64,000 nucleotides of DNA from Dallia pectoralis (GCA_029465975.1 CM055762.1:1798001-1862000); one strand, 5' to 3'. Counted from the first letter of the stretch, positions 9,870-20,654 are shown. The notes: generated from the sequence alone by a model not told the origin. Made by a program: numbers and translations.

Positions 9870-10308
9870 TGTAAGGGACAGAGCCCTGTCCTCGCACTCC
9901 ATGGTGGTGATGACACCTCCCCCGCATCCGGAGAGAGGGAAAATTAGGGACTTGTTCGTTCACCTGTGTTTTTGTCCGCACCTGTGTTGTGTTTGCTCGT
10001 TAGTCCCTGTACTTAGTTCTGTCGTTTCCTGTCTTTCAGTGTCGGTCATTGTTAAGGTATGTTTCTCTTGTTTTGCGTTTGCTGGTCCTGTTATGTATTG
10101 CGTGATTATTCTGGTGTTCTGTGTTTAGTATGTTCTGTCGCACTAAGGGGAGGTTTTGTTAATCATGTTGTTCTTCTGTGTTTTTGTTAAGTGTTAAGGA
10201 TTGTCGTTGTATGAAGCTACCCGTTTCTGTTTTGGGAGAGAATAAACCCTGTTATGGCAAGCACTCTGCGTTTGTGTCCTCAACCTGCTCGAAAGCCCAA
10301 CCCTGACA
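9870..10308 (+). repeat. 5' LTR of copy A
   Basis: 439 bp, TGTAAGGGACAG to CCCTGACA. AATAAA at 10241-10246. An initiator-like TTTCAGTG at 10035-10042 immediately precedes GTCGGTCATT (10041-10050), the proposed self-primer, so the RNA 5' end may lie near 10038. Confidence 0.95.
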
Positions 10309-10319
10309 GAATGACCGAC
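10309..10319 (+). promoter_or_regulatory. Putative self-priming site overlapping the start codon, copy A
   Basis: GAATGACCGAC directly abuts the 5' LTR. Its last ten bases are the exact complement of 10041-10050. The ATG of the long frame (10311-10313) lies inside this site. No TGG-type tRNA primer site is present. The mechanism is known for Tf1 and sushi elements; its use here is inferred. Confidence 0.62.
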
Positions 10320-13300
10320 CCAAAAGAGAGGACACAGCAGGGTGCAGTATCGTGGGCCAGCCTACGGCTCGAAAACCCCGACGAGGGGTTAATGCACGGG
10401 CTCTACCTAGAGCCCTATGAAGCAGAGGACTCCGAGCCAGAGGACGAGTCCGAGGATGAGGAGTACCTGGAGGGGGAGTTCCGGTGGGATCCTTTCACCC
10501 TCCAGCTGATTCCCGTCTCAACCTCCACGTTTCTGTCCCCCACCTCACCACCCATGGCCGCCGCCCCGCAGCATGAGATGGCCGCCGCCCCGCAGCATGA
10601 GATGGCCGCCGCCCCAGCATGAGATGGCCGCCGCCCCGCAGCATGAGATGGCCGCCGCCCCGCCGCATGAGATGGCCGCCGCCCCCGCAGCATGAGATGG
10701 CCGCCGCCCGCAGCATGAGATGGCCGCCGCCCGCAGCATGAGATGGCCGCCGCCCCGCAGCATGAGATGGCCGCCGCCCCGCAGCATGAGATGGCCGCCG
10801 CCCCGCAGCATGAGATGGCCGCCGCCCCGCAGCATGAGATGGCCGCCGCCCCGCAGCATGAGATGGCCGCCGCCCCGCAGCATGAGATGGCCGCCGCCCC
10901 GCAGCATGAGATGGCCGCCGCCCCGCAGCATGAGATGGCTGCCGCCCCGCCGCTCGAAACGGGCCCCTATGAACCGGTCTATCCGGTGTCCTCCAGGCCC
11001 ACGCCACCATCGGCTACCTCCCCGGCCTTGGAGAGGGCTCTACGGGAGGATCTGGGGGTATTTGTCGACTTTCTGGCCTGGGTCCAGGAGGTGGCGGTGA
11101 TGGACGATGAAAGGAGGTGGTGGCATCAGGAGTTCTTCGTGTGGAGGAAGGGACAAGAAGATCTCTGCCCTGAGCTCCTGGACTACCTGAGGGCACAACT
11201 TCTCCGCCGTGCACCACACCTTCGGCCAGTCACCGAGCTCCCTCCAGTTTCCTTGCCCGAGTCTGTCCCCGTGTCCTTGCCTGAGCCAGTCCCCGTGTCC
11301 TTGCCTGAGCCAGTCCCCGTGTCCTTGCCTGAGCCAGTCCCCGTGTCCTTGCCTGAGCCAGTCCCCGTGTCCTTGCCTGAGCCAGTCCCCGTGTCCTTGC
11401 CTGAGCCAGTCCCCGTGTCCTTGCCTGAGCCAGTCCCCGTGTCCTTGCCAGAGCCAGTCCCCGTGTCTTTGCCTGTCCCAGGTTCCCAGCCTGAGCCTGT
11501 CCCAGTCCCAGTTTCCCTGCCTAAGCCAGTTTCCCAGTCTGAGCCTGTCCCCGTTTCCCTGTCTGAGCCTGTCCCCGTTTCCCTGTCTGAGCCTGTCCCC
11601 GTTTCCCAGTCTGAGCCTGTCCCCGTTTCCCAGTCTGAGCCTGTCCCCGTTTCCCAGTCTGAGCCTGTCCCCGTTTCCCAGTCTGAGCCTGTCCCCGTTT
11701 CCCAGTCTGAGCCTGTCCCCGTTTCCCAGTCTGAGCCTGTCCCCGTTTCCCAGTCTGAGCCTGTCCCCGTTTCCCAGTCTGAGCCTGTCCCCGTTTCCCA
11801 GTCTGACCCTGTCCCCGTCTCTGAGCCTGTCCCCGTCTCTGAGCCTGTCCCCGTCTCTGAGCCTGTCCCCGTCTCTGAGCCTGTCCCGGTCTCTGAGCCT
11901 GTCCCCGTCTCTGAGCCTGTCCCCGTCTCTGAGCCTGTCCCCGTCTCTGAGCCTGTCCCCGTCTCTGAGCCTGTCCCCGTCTCTGAGCCTGTCCCCGTCT
12001 CTGAGCCAGTCCCCGTCTCTGAGCCTGTCCCCGTCTCTGAGCCAGTCCCCGTCTCTGAGCCAGTCCCCGTGTCCTTGCCAGAGCCAGTCCCCGTGTCTTT
12101 GCCTGTCCCAGGTTCCCAGCCTGAGCCTGTCCCAGTCCCAGTTTCCCTGCCTAAGCCAGTTTCCCAGTCTGAGCCTGTCCCGTTTCCCTGTCTGAGCCTG
12201 TCCCCGTTTCCCTGTCTGAGCCTGTCCCCGTTTCCCAGTCTGAGCCTGTCCCCGTTTCCCAGTCTGAGCCTGTCCCCGTTTCCCAGTCTGAGCCTGTCCC
12301 CGTTTCCCAGTCTGAGCCTGTCCCCGTTTCCCAGTCTGAGCCTGTCCCCGTTTCCCAGTCTGAGCCTGTCCCCGTTTCCCAGTCTGAGCCTGTCCCCGTT
12401 TCCCAGTCTGAGCCTGTCCCCGTTTCCCAGTCTGAGCCTGTCCCCGTTTCCCAGTCTGAGCCTGTCCCCGTTTCCCAGTCTGAGCCTGTCCCCGTTTCCC
12501 AGTCTGAGCCTGTCCCCGTTTCCCAGTCTGAGCCTGTCCCCGTTTCCCAGTCTGAGCCTGTCCCCGTTTCCCAGTCTGACCCTGTCCCCGTCTCTGACCC
12601 TGTCCCCGTCTCTGAGCCTGTCCCCGTCTCTGAGCCTGTCCCCGTCTCTGAGCCTGTCCCGGTCTCTGAGCCTGTCCCCGTCTCTGAGCCTGTCCCCGTC
12701 TCTGAGCCTGTCCCCGTCTCTGAGCCTGTCCCCGTCTCTGAGCCTGTCCCCGTCTCTGAGCCTGTCCCCGTGTCTGTCCCAGTCCCCGTGTCTGTCCCAG
12801 TCCCCGTGTCTGTCCCAGTCCCCGTGTCTGTCCCAGTCCCCGTGTCTGTCCCAGTCCCCGTGTCTGTCCCAGTCCCCGTGTCTGTCCCAGTCCCCGTGTC
12901 TGTCCCAGTCCCCGTGTCTGTCCCAGTCCCCGTGTCTGTCCCAGTCCCCGTGTCTGTCCCAGTCCCCGTGTCTGTCCCAGTCCCCGTGTCTGTCCCAGTC
13001 CCCGAGCTCACTCCAGTCCCCGAGCTCACTCCAGTCCCCGAGCTCACTCCAGTCCCCGAGCTCACTCCAGTCCCCGAGCTCACTCCAGACCCAGAGCTCA
13101 CTCCAGACCCAGAGCTCACTCCAGACCCAGAGCTCACTCCAGACCCAGAGCTCACTCCAGACCCAGAGCTCACTCCAGACCCAGAGCTCACTCCAGACCC
13201 AGAGCTCACTCCAGACCCAGAGCTCACTCCAGACCCAGAGCTCACTCCAGACCCAGAGCTCACTCCAGACCCAGAGCTCACTCCAGACCCAGAGCTCACT

Positions 13301-14671
13301 CCAGACCCAGAGCTCACTCCAGACCCAGAGCTCACTCCTGTCCCCCTGCCTGACTCCAGTCCTGTCCCCCTGCCTGACTCCAGTCCTGTCCCCCTGCCTG
13401 ACTCCAGTCCTGTCCCCCTGCCTGACTCCAGTCCTGTCCCCCTGCCTGACTCCAGTCCTGTCCCCCTGCCTGACTCCAGTCCTGTCCCCCTGCCTGACTC
13501 CAGTCCTGTCCCCCTGCCTGACTCCAGTCCTGTCCCCCTGCCTGACTCCAGTCCGGTCCCCCGTCCTGTCTTCGAGCCCCGTCCAATGCCCGAGGCCGTC
13601 ATCCTGGCCGGGCCAAGGACTGTTGCCGGGCCAAGGACTGTTGTCGGGCCAAAGCCGGTTCCCCGGCCACCTGAACCGTGTCCTCCGGCACGGCCTCCTG
13701 AACCGTGTCCTCCGGCACGGCCTCCTGAACCGTGTCCTCCGGCACGGCCTCCTGAACCGTGTCCTCCGGCACGGCCTCCTGAACCGTGTCCTCCGGCACG
13801 GCCTCCTGAACCGTGTCCTCCGGCACGGCCTCCTGAACCGTGTCCTCCGGCACGGCCTCCTGAACCGTGTCCTCCGGCACGGCCTCCTGAACCGTGTCCT
13901 CCGGCACGGCCTCCTGAACCGTGTCCCCCGGCACGGCCTCCAGACCCGTCTCCCCCGGCCCTGCCTCCTGACCCGTCTCCCCCGGCACTGCCTCCTGACC
14001 CGTCTCTGCCTGGTCGACCTCTAGACCTGCACCCTCCTGTCCGACCTCCAGATCTGCTCCCGCCGAGTAGACCTCCTGACACGCTCCCGCCGGGTAGACC
14101 TCCAGACACGCTCCCGCCGGGTAGACCTCCAGACACGCTCCCGCCGGGTAGACCTCCAGACACGCTCCCGCCGGGTAGACCTCCAGATCTGCTTCCGCCA
14201 GGTCGACCTCCTGACCCTCATCCGCCGGGTCGATCTCCTGACCTGTCTCCTGACCTGCATCCGCCGGGTCGATCTCCAGATCCGCTTCCGCCGGGTAGAC
14301 CTCCTGACCCGCTCCCACCGGGCAGACCACCTGACCCGCTCCCGCCGGGTAGAACCCATGACCCGTCTCTACCTGTCCGGCCTCCAGACCTGCTCCCGCC
14401 CGGTCGACCACCTGACCCGTCTCCGCCTGTCCGGTCTCCTGACTGGCATCCACCAGACCGGGCGGCCTCCTGGTCTGTCAGCCTCTGTCCTGCCCGAGAC
14501 CCGTCTCTCCGTCCTGCCCATGTCCAACTCTTGGATTATATCTGCTCTTGGGTTTTGGGCGCTTCAGGAGCCGCGCCCCTTGGTGGGGGATTCTGTAAGG
14601 GACAGAGCCCTGTCCTCGCACTCCATGGTGGTGATGACACCTCCCCCGCATCCGGAGAGAGGGAAAATTAG
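10311..14671 (+). CDS. Giant proline-rich tandem-repeat protein of the pol-less LTR family, copy A
   Basis: One coding frame runs from the ATG two bases after the LTR into the 3' LTR (stop at 14669-14671), about 1450 residues, if small indels are allowed for. Order: MTDPKERT N-terminus; acidic segment ending EEYLEGEFRWDPFTLQLIP (about residues 50-75); MAAAPQHE x ~17; a unique segment ALREDLGVFVDFLAW...EFFVWRKGQ (about 240-300); then LPEPVPVS, VSQSEPVP, VSEPVP, VSVPVP, ELTPVP/ELTPDP, PVPLPDSS, PPEPCPPAR and PPDTLPPGR arrays. Indels of -2, +1, -1, -1 in C-runs at 10602-10742 shift the frame and then restore it; one missing C near 12181 shifts it again. No known domain was recognised. Possible roles are structural, Gag-like or none; I cannot choose. 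Confidence 0.65.
10554..10957 (+). repeat. 24-bp array, MAAAPQHE
   Basis: About 17 units of 24 bp. Units at 10602 (22 bp), 10672 (25 bp), 10697 and 10720 (23 bp each) are length variants; their net change is three bases, so the frame is regained at 10743. Confidence 0.97.
11260..11475 (+). repeat. 24-bp array, LPEPVPVS
   Basis: About nine units of 24 bp encoding proline-rich LPEPVPVS. Begins right after the conserved aromatic segment. Confidence 0.95.
11535..11815 (+). repeat. 24-bp array, VSQSEPVP
   Basis: About eleven units of 24 bp (GTTTCCCAGTCTGAGCCTGT core). A second copy of this array lies at 12182-12588 within a larger duplication. Confidence 0.95.
11815..12068 (+). repeat. 18-bp array, VSEPVP
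   Basis: About fourteen 18-bp units, evidently a 24-bp unit that lost six bases (CAGTCT-type codons). Repeated at 12589-12770. Confidence 0.95.
12069..12770 (+). repeat. Second copy of the 24-bp + 18-bp array block
   Basis: The non-repetitive linker at 11449-11550 recurs at 12061-12181, followed again by a 24-bp array (12182-12588) and an 18-bp array (12589-12770). The whole block was therefore duplicated, with later differences in copy number. The missing C near 12181 lies at the start of the second copy. Confidence 0.9.
12768..13002 (+). repeat. 18-bp array, VSVPVP
   Basis: About thirteen units of GTGTCTGTCCCAGTCCCC. Confidence 0.97.
13003..13337 (+). repeat. 18-bp array, ELTPVP then ELTPDP
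   Basis: About five units ending GTCCCC (ELTPVP), then about fourteen ending GACCCA (ELTPDP). The sharp switch shows block-wise expansion of one variant. Confidence 0.97.
13338..13560 (+). repeat. 24-bp array, PVPLPDSS
   Basis: About nine units of 24 bp, CCTGTCCCCCTGCCTGACTC core. A degenerate counterpart lies in copy B near 5770-5840. Confidence 0.95.
13668..13960 (+). repeat. 27-bp array, PPEPCPPAR
   Basis: About ten 27-bp units, nearly identical, then diverging to PPDPSPPAL. Two or three units persist in copy B at about 5590-5660 on the minus strand. Confidence 0.95.
14060..14200 (+). repeat. 27-bp array, PPDTLPPGR
   Basis: Four close units plus divergent neighbours on both sides, continuing the 9-residue period to about 14440. 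Confidence 0.9.
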
Positions 14672-15032
14672 GGACTTGTTCGTTCACCTGTGTTTTTGTC
14701 CGCACCTGTGTTGTGTTTGCTCGTTAGTCCCTGTACTTAGTTCTGTCGTTTCCTGTCTTTCAGTGTCGGTCATTGTTAAGGTATGTTTCTCTTGTTTTGC
14801 GTTTGCTGGTCCTGTTATGTATTGCGTGATTATTCTGGTGTTCTGTGTTTAGTATGTTCTGTCGCACTAAGGGGAGGTTTTGTTAATCATGTTGTTCTTC
14901 TGTGTTTTTGTTAAGTGTTAAGGATTGTCGTTGTATGAAGCTACCCGTTTCTGTTTTGGGAGAGAATAAACCCTGTTATGGCAAGCACTCTGCGTTTGTG
15001 TCCTCAACCTGCTCGAAAGCCCAACCCTGACA
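14594..15032 (+). repeat. 3' LTR of copy A
   Basis: Same length as the 5' LTR and identical to it on direct reading. AATAAA at 14965-14970 would serve polyadenylation. Confidence 0.95.
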
Positions 15033-15037
15033 CAGAA

Positions 15038-15730
15038 CTCTCCGCTTCTCATTTCACAAGTCTGTATATTTTTATGACTTCCATTACAGGACCAATATTC
15101 CTGTGCTATAGCGTCTGGTCATTATTCAGCAGTATATAGTGAAATAGAAAATATTTTTGTACCCAAAATTTGTGACATGCACATGTAAAAGTTCAAATTT
15201 TTCTTGAAGTGTTGAAAGAAAGTGTTGTGATTGGTTGACAACTTGCATTTCGACCAGGAAGTAGGTGCGTAGCTTGACTTGTAAACGCTACAGATTTAAC
15301 TTTCTAGAATATAACTCCTTTTATTACTATAAATATTAAATGAAACCCTTACTCTTACGCTTGTCCTTACCCTAACCTTAAACAATACCTTACATTAGAT
15401 GTACTTATTTGTTTAACGTGTTCTTGACAAAATCATTTGTTGTGCTTTTTTGTGTGTTTCTGACGATTTTCCGTAGAGTCCTAAATATTACGTCTCATGT
15501 AAAAAACAAATCGTGTCCAGGACACGAAAACCTGTGATAGCGTGTTGCATTATTAGGGCTTCAGCGAGGTTAGGCTACTGAGGACTTATTGTTGGCGTCC
15601 AACAAGCATAGGCCGCAGAAGACCTATTGTGTTTCTTGGCATTCATTTTTATTATTATTATTTTTCCTCTCTGAAAATAGAGCCAAATTTGTTTAGGGTC
15701 AGAGTTGTTGTTGTTGAAATTTCTCCCTTG
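15038..15730. other. No gene seen
   Basis: AT-rich flank right of the LTR element, without recognisable coding or repeat termini. Confidence 0.5.
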
Positions 15731-15897
15731 ATCCTCAGTTTGTGGGCATGTTTGACCATCTTAATGCCCCTTTTCAGGTTGGCTCTGGATGAGCTGTAGA
15801 CCTCCTTATCACGGGCCTTCAACAGTAGTCTGACCTCTTCGGTCCGGAGCTTCACAAAATAGGTTTCCGTGGTCAAGCAGCTGTACGCAAGCCTCAC
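15731..15897 (-). pseudogene. LINE ORF2 fragment (linker upstream of the reverse transcriptase)
   Basis: The minus strand reads KLRTEEVRLLLKARDKEVYS then SRANLKRGIKMVKHAHKLRI, which resembles the conserved linker between endonuclease and reverse transcriptase in Rex1/L2-type fish LINEs (ARD...YS.ARANLKRGI pattern). About 55 residues survive in frame; the rest is gone. Possibly the same family as 3105-3640. Confidence 0.65.
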
Positions 15898-16009
15898 CTC
15901 AAACTGTGCAATGCCAATCGTTGATTGGAATAGTGTAAATCACACCCCTACTGGACTCACTGAATCATGCTATCCTATCTGGCAGTCTGAGGGATGAATC
16001 AGGGAGTGG

Positions 16010-16485
16010 TGGATGCAAGGAGTATGCCATCTACCAGAATGCATACTGTCTACTGTAAAGATTGGTGGAAGGATTATGGTCTGGGGCCGTATTTTCAGGT
16101 TTGGGCTAACCCTCTTAGCTCCGATGAAGGATACAACGACATTTTGGGTGCTTCTTTGTGGCAACATTTGAGAAGGCCCTTTCCTGTTCCATGCATGACT
16201 GTCCTCTGTGCACAAAGAAAGGCATTGTTCGACAAGGTTGGTGTGCAGGAACTCGAGAGGCCAGCACAGAGCCCTGACCTCCACCCCATTGAACACAGGG
16301 ATAAATAGAAACAGAGATTTGCGAGCAAGCCTTTTTTGTCCAACAAGAGTGCCTGAAATCACAAATGCGCTTTTGACTAAATGGGCCCACATTCCTACCG
16401 AGTCACTCCAAAATCGTGTGGAAATCCTTCCCAAACTGGCTGTTAACTCCATATTAATGCCCATACTTTTGACCACGTACTAGAT
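16010..16485 (+). pseudogene. Tc1-like transposase relic, catalytic half
   Basis: A plus-strand remnant of a Tc1 transposase of the Passport/PPTN-like type. Visible pieces include a GGRIMVWG block near 16060-16085 and, in the frame 15994-16308, VGVQELERPAQSPDLHPIEH with the Asp-rich and Glu-containing third motif. Later pieces (VPEITNALLTKWAHIPTESL) match the C-terminal helix region. The second catalytic Asp block is corrupted and an in-frame stop follows the Glu motif. No inverted repeats seen. Confidence 0.72.
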
Positions 16486-16489
16486 CCTG

Positions 16490-16806
16490 TTTTGATCCGC
16501 CTAGTTTTTGAGTTCTCCAGTTTAGTTTTTCTGTTTTGATGTTCTGATCCTGCCTTGTCACCTTGTTCTGTTTGTTACAGTGATTCTGACCCAGCTCCTT
16601 CTCAGTTCTGTATCCCATCTCCCTTTGGATTTTTGTTCCTCGCCGGGATTTGTTTTCTTCTGTACCCCTGGACCCGTGGGCTAAGAGCTGTTATTCCTAC
16701 AGATGATCTTGGTTCCTTTTTGAACCTGATCATACTAGTTGCGTTTGAATAAAGAAGCGATCACTGCACTATAACTCTGACCGCTTGTCTCGCATGACAT
16801 ATTCGT
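16490..16806 (+). mobile_element. LTR-like segment, boundaries uncertain
   Basis: Pyrimidine-rich segment with AATAAA at 16749-16754 and an ending CGTTACA at 16806, which resembles the 3' half of an LTR. No start or target duplication could be fixed. Confidence 0.35.
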
Positions 16807-19800
16807 TACAATATTTCATGTTATCCACAGTGCAAGCACTCATGTTGACAAATACAGCTGAAAGTTAGAATATGTATTATGACCGATGACTCTTTCAAAG
16901 CTAATAGATTCAGGCCTGCTTTAGGTATCCATATGCGAGTCATTTGGGATTCATGAGGCTCTCCCTGGTTTTCTGTAAATGTTCTCTTTTCAAACCCTCT
17001 TTACCCACACAAGCAGTCATTAAAAACTTCCACACTTCTATACTCATCCATCATCATATTGTGTGGTTTGGATTATTGACAAGGAGATGCTATACAACCA
17101 TTTTTTAAAGAAAATATTTTGAATGTCTTGACAGTTATTGTATCTATCTAGTATAGTGCAAGTACAACAATAGAAGAATAAAATAAAATTATGTTTCAGG
17201 ATTGTTCTGTGTACTGTTGCTACAAAACAATTTAGTAACTTAGCACTTTAAGATTATTTTTCTCAATTAAAAAAATATGAACACATTTACATTGTATATG
17301 CAATAAAAAAATAATAAATTACATGTTAAAAATAGATTATGGAAACATAAGGAATACAGCCAATAAATCACCCCAGAAAGATAATTATCTTTCACAGTCT
17401 GGTTTTTGTCTTCTGCATTGTCTAGATTGATAGCTTTGGTAATTTACTTGCTCAAACTAGAAACAAATTGCTTTTTTAGCAAGTTAATCACAAAGAAAAT
17501 AGATTATTTATTTTGGCCAACTGGAAATAAATAAACACAAATTCATTCAGAATCGCAGGAAAGTTTGCTATCAGGCAAATTGCTTCTGTCAAACATGCTA
17601 ACTTCAGCTATATTGCAGCTATTGAGTCTACATTGAAAATCGACTATCAAAAATAATGTAATCTTTTAAGATACTCTAGTGACAAAACATTAACATAAAC
17701 CAAATAGCAACTCTTATCTTAAGTATCTACAGGGTTTTCACCAACAGTTGCTGCAGATCCTCTTTGATTGTCATTTAAAAGTGTTGTAGTCTTGCAAATA
17801 GTTATTTGTCTTTGTGACATTTGGTTGAGGAAAAGAAAATGTTCTCACCCCAAAAACCTGAACCAATAATATAAATTATTCATAATGTCTTAATAACGGT
17901 TTCTATTTGATGATTGGCAGACAAAGATATAAAATATGTACCAACAGAACTTAGGTTTCAAAATGAGAAAACACAGGCTGTAACAGTAAGCTGAAGATCT
18001 TCACCCTGTGTAACCCGGTTGTACTTTGCAACCACGAACAGACCCTGGAGACAATTGTATTGTCAATTATCATTCACACCATGTCCCTATCATCAATTAA
18101 TAAAGGTAAATATACTCCCTAAGTTCCCCATGTCTTTGTCCTTCATTGTTAAATGTCAGGTCTTTGTACGGGTGTGGGTTTGATACTTGTAGCTGTCTAC
18201 ATTCATTTAGTAGTCGCTAATTAGTGCACTTTATTTTCAATTTCAAAAGTATATGATGTTTTCCACCCGGTGTTCGTTTCATTTTAATTAAAACCATCAA
18301 GTGAGATATCTTTGGTTGCTCCACTCTAGACCATCAAGTTATGTCAGAATGAAGCACAATTGGAATCAGCAGGCATTTGCTCTGGCTATAAAGGTGTACA
18401 CCTGAAAGGGACGATTGGGGGTACAACTCCCTGTGCTCGAATGATGAGGAAGCTATATGACGAGGTAGACGAGGACACCCTCCAGCGCAGGGTGTATTAA
18501 CTTGGGACCCTGCCTTATGCCGGCTAATGGCAGATACATCTGAATTCAGTTGTACCAGAGCTCTGGGCCTTTGAGGGCCACAACTCTTTACTGCATTTTA
18601 TACTGCCACTCCATTATTGATTTTACAGTAATTTATCCTTAATCACACTTCTCCTTGAGGTTACATTAAAACGTTTCGGTAGCATCTTGGTCAATAACAT
18701 TCAAAATCCAAATACATTCATCGCGCATTTCAGTCTTTGCAATAAATATTGAATAAAATTACATTCCGGATCAAGACAGGAATTCCTTATTTGACTTGGA
18801 GGGTTAACCTCAGATTTTTTGGGGGAGTATTGAGGCTCTGTGATGAGCTCCCACTGAACCAGGACCAGAAGGCAGCGAAGGGGAAGTCCTACGCAGAAGA
18901 CTCTGCTGCTCCCTGTGTTTCAGACTATGGGGCCAGAGCCTCCACCAACGTCCACGTCCTGCTCTTCCCTGTTATTTGAGGAAACACTGGGTTTGCATCT
19001 GTCCGGTTCCGACAGTTGCAAACCAACGGATTTACAGTAAACAACCCAAGAGGACAGGGAGGGGAATGCCAACCGATTAGATTTATCCATTACATGACCC
19101 ATGACCCGGTATACACGGATATAATGCCAACACCTAAGATTCAAGAAAGCAGTTAATATCCAGTGTCCAGCCTGTAAACAATTTGTATTAATGAGACTAA
19201 GAAAACACCGGGCCTAGAGCAATTTCACATGAATATTTGACTAGGCGGTTTGGCTCATATCTTATAGATGTGGAGAGTTTACATTTCATGGTGAACGTTT
19301 CCAAATGTCCAGATGGAGAGTTTGAGAGTCTTTTAGAAAATCTAGGTAGATTTTTTGACACGTGAATAGTTATAATGGCGCTCAGAAAGATGTTGTGCAT
19401 GGCCTGTGTCGGAAAGTTAGGGAGCTGTCCCACCGTTCCAAAGTATACCAGAGGTTTGTTGTTGGTGAAAGGTATTATTTTTCCATGTCTAGATAGTCCT
19501 TGCCGCTTGCAGATCCCCCTGTGGTTTGCCGCTTCTAGTTGGGTTAGAGTATTTTTTATGTGGTCGACCTAGTTAGTCTTGTGGATGGGCATTTCTATTG
19601 TTTATTTGCTTTTACATTGTCATTTTCACAATCACACGTTTTGCCCTGAGGTTACTGTGAATTACCTGTCGTGTTCACATTAGCGCTAAACGATTCATTT
19701 GAAGAGCTCCTGATCTCCCTTTATCTAATCTGTTAACTCAGTAGGCCCACATTTGCTCCCACAAGTTAAGCTGTGAGCTGGCATGTGTGAGGAATCCTAC

Positions 19801-20654
19801 TCCAGAGGATACGTCAAATATTTATAATAGAATAAAATGATCATTTCTGATCTGGTCACTTATTTGTTTATGTTTTCTAGGAAAACTTTTAAAATATTGT
19901 GTTTCCTCTCCTTGCATGGATACATACTGGTGAGTTGCCAGAATGAATAGATAAACATGGGTAATATTTTAAGTTTTATGTTCAACACACAGTGTCCCAT
20001 GAGGACTGAATTTGACTACGATATGTCATATGCAACAGGTGGGAGGAGCAAGATTATTCCCCACAATGAAATTGCATATTGCATACCGGTAATTACATTT
20101 TTAAAATGTTATTTTACCTGCTACATTGGATTTTTGGTTAAATAATGTTGTTTTGTTTGCTGTGTATCAACCACCATATATGTTCTAAAAGAACAAAGGC
20201 TGGTAACTGTTTATGGTAAATTGACAATTGAATATGTGGAGAAGAGAATTGATGAGAGAGGGTTTCAACTCCAACTGTATGTGCCTCAACATTACAGGAC
20301 CTTGTATGATATGTATGATAGCCAATTCCACAGACCTGTAGCACAGAACTGAAGTCAACACAAAATTGAATGCTGTTTAGCTATACGTCGGGAATTTATT
20401 AAGATATATGTGATTTTGGTTACTTCACATGTGTGGCCATGTTAAACACTTGAAAAAGTGTGAAGAAAAATATGTGTGCCTGTGTTCTAAAATACAGTAT
20501 TATTGAACAGATTCCACATGCAAATCTTTTAATCCCAAGTACCAATAGCTATTTTCATAAGCATCATTGACACCGTGATTCAAACTAGGCTCAATAAAAA
20601 AAGGTAGTGTTAATAAAAGAAACATAGCTCTCATTTAGTGCGGCCATAAACAAA
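16807..20654. other. Long AT-rich stretch without recognised features
   Basis: About 3.8 kb. Short GC-richer islands at 18420-18500 (reading ARMMRKLYDEVDEDTLQRRV in one frame) and 18840-18980 look slightly protein-like, but no family was recognised and no splice structure is evident. Confidence 0.45.

Larger units (their letters stand above)
9870..15032 (+). mobile_element. Pol-less LTR element with giant repeat-rich ORF, copy A
   Basis: A 5163-bp element with two 439-bp LTRs (9870-10308 and 14594-15032) that I read as identical, implying very recent insertion. A polypurine tract lies at about 14580-14590, just before the 3' LTR. Flanks are CAGAG (9865-9869) and CAGAA (15033-15037), a 4-of-5 match, weaker than expected for such a young element. 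The 4.3-kb interior has no protease, reverse transcriptase, RNase H or integrase and is essentially one repeat-laden coding frame. It must depend on enzymes from another element, most plausibly a Tf1/sushi-type chromovirus given the self-priming signal. Confidence 0.92.

Noticed and set aside
10495..11010. Several long minus-strand and alternate-frame ORFs over the MAAAPQHE array
   Set aside because: Period-24 DNA is open in many frames; these frames lack the unique segments shared with copy B.
12151..14163. 670-residue minus-strand ORF of Gly/Ser/Thr repeats
   Set aside because: It is the antisense reading of repeat arrays whose periods are multiples of three; the plus strand carries the conserved unique segments and the LTR orientation.
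10554..14440. Possible CRISPR-like array
   Set aside because: Units are contiguous without spacers, code for protein repeats, and lie between LTRs in a vertebrate genome.
14594..14852. ORFs inside both LTRs (for example 9901-10128)
   Set aside because: LTR sequence with AATAAA and terminal TG/CA; the identical ORF in both LTRs only reflects the duplication.
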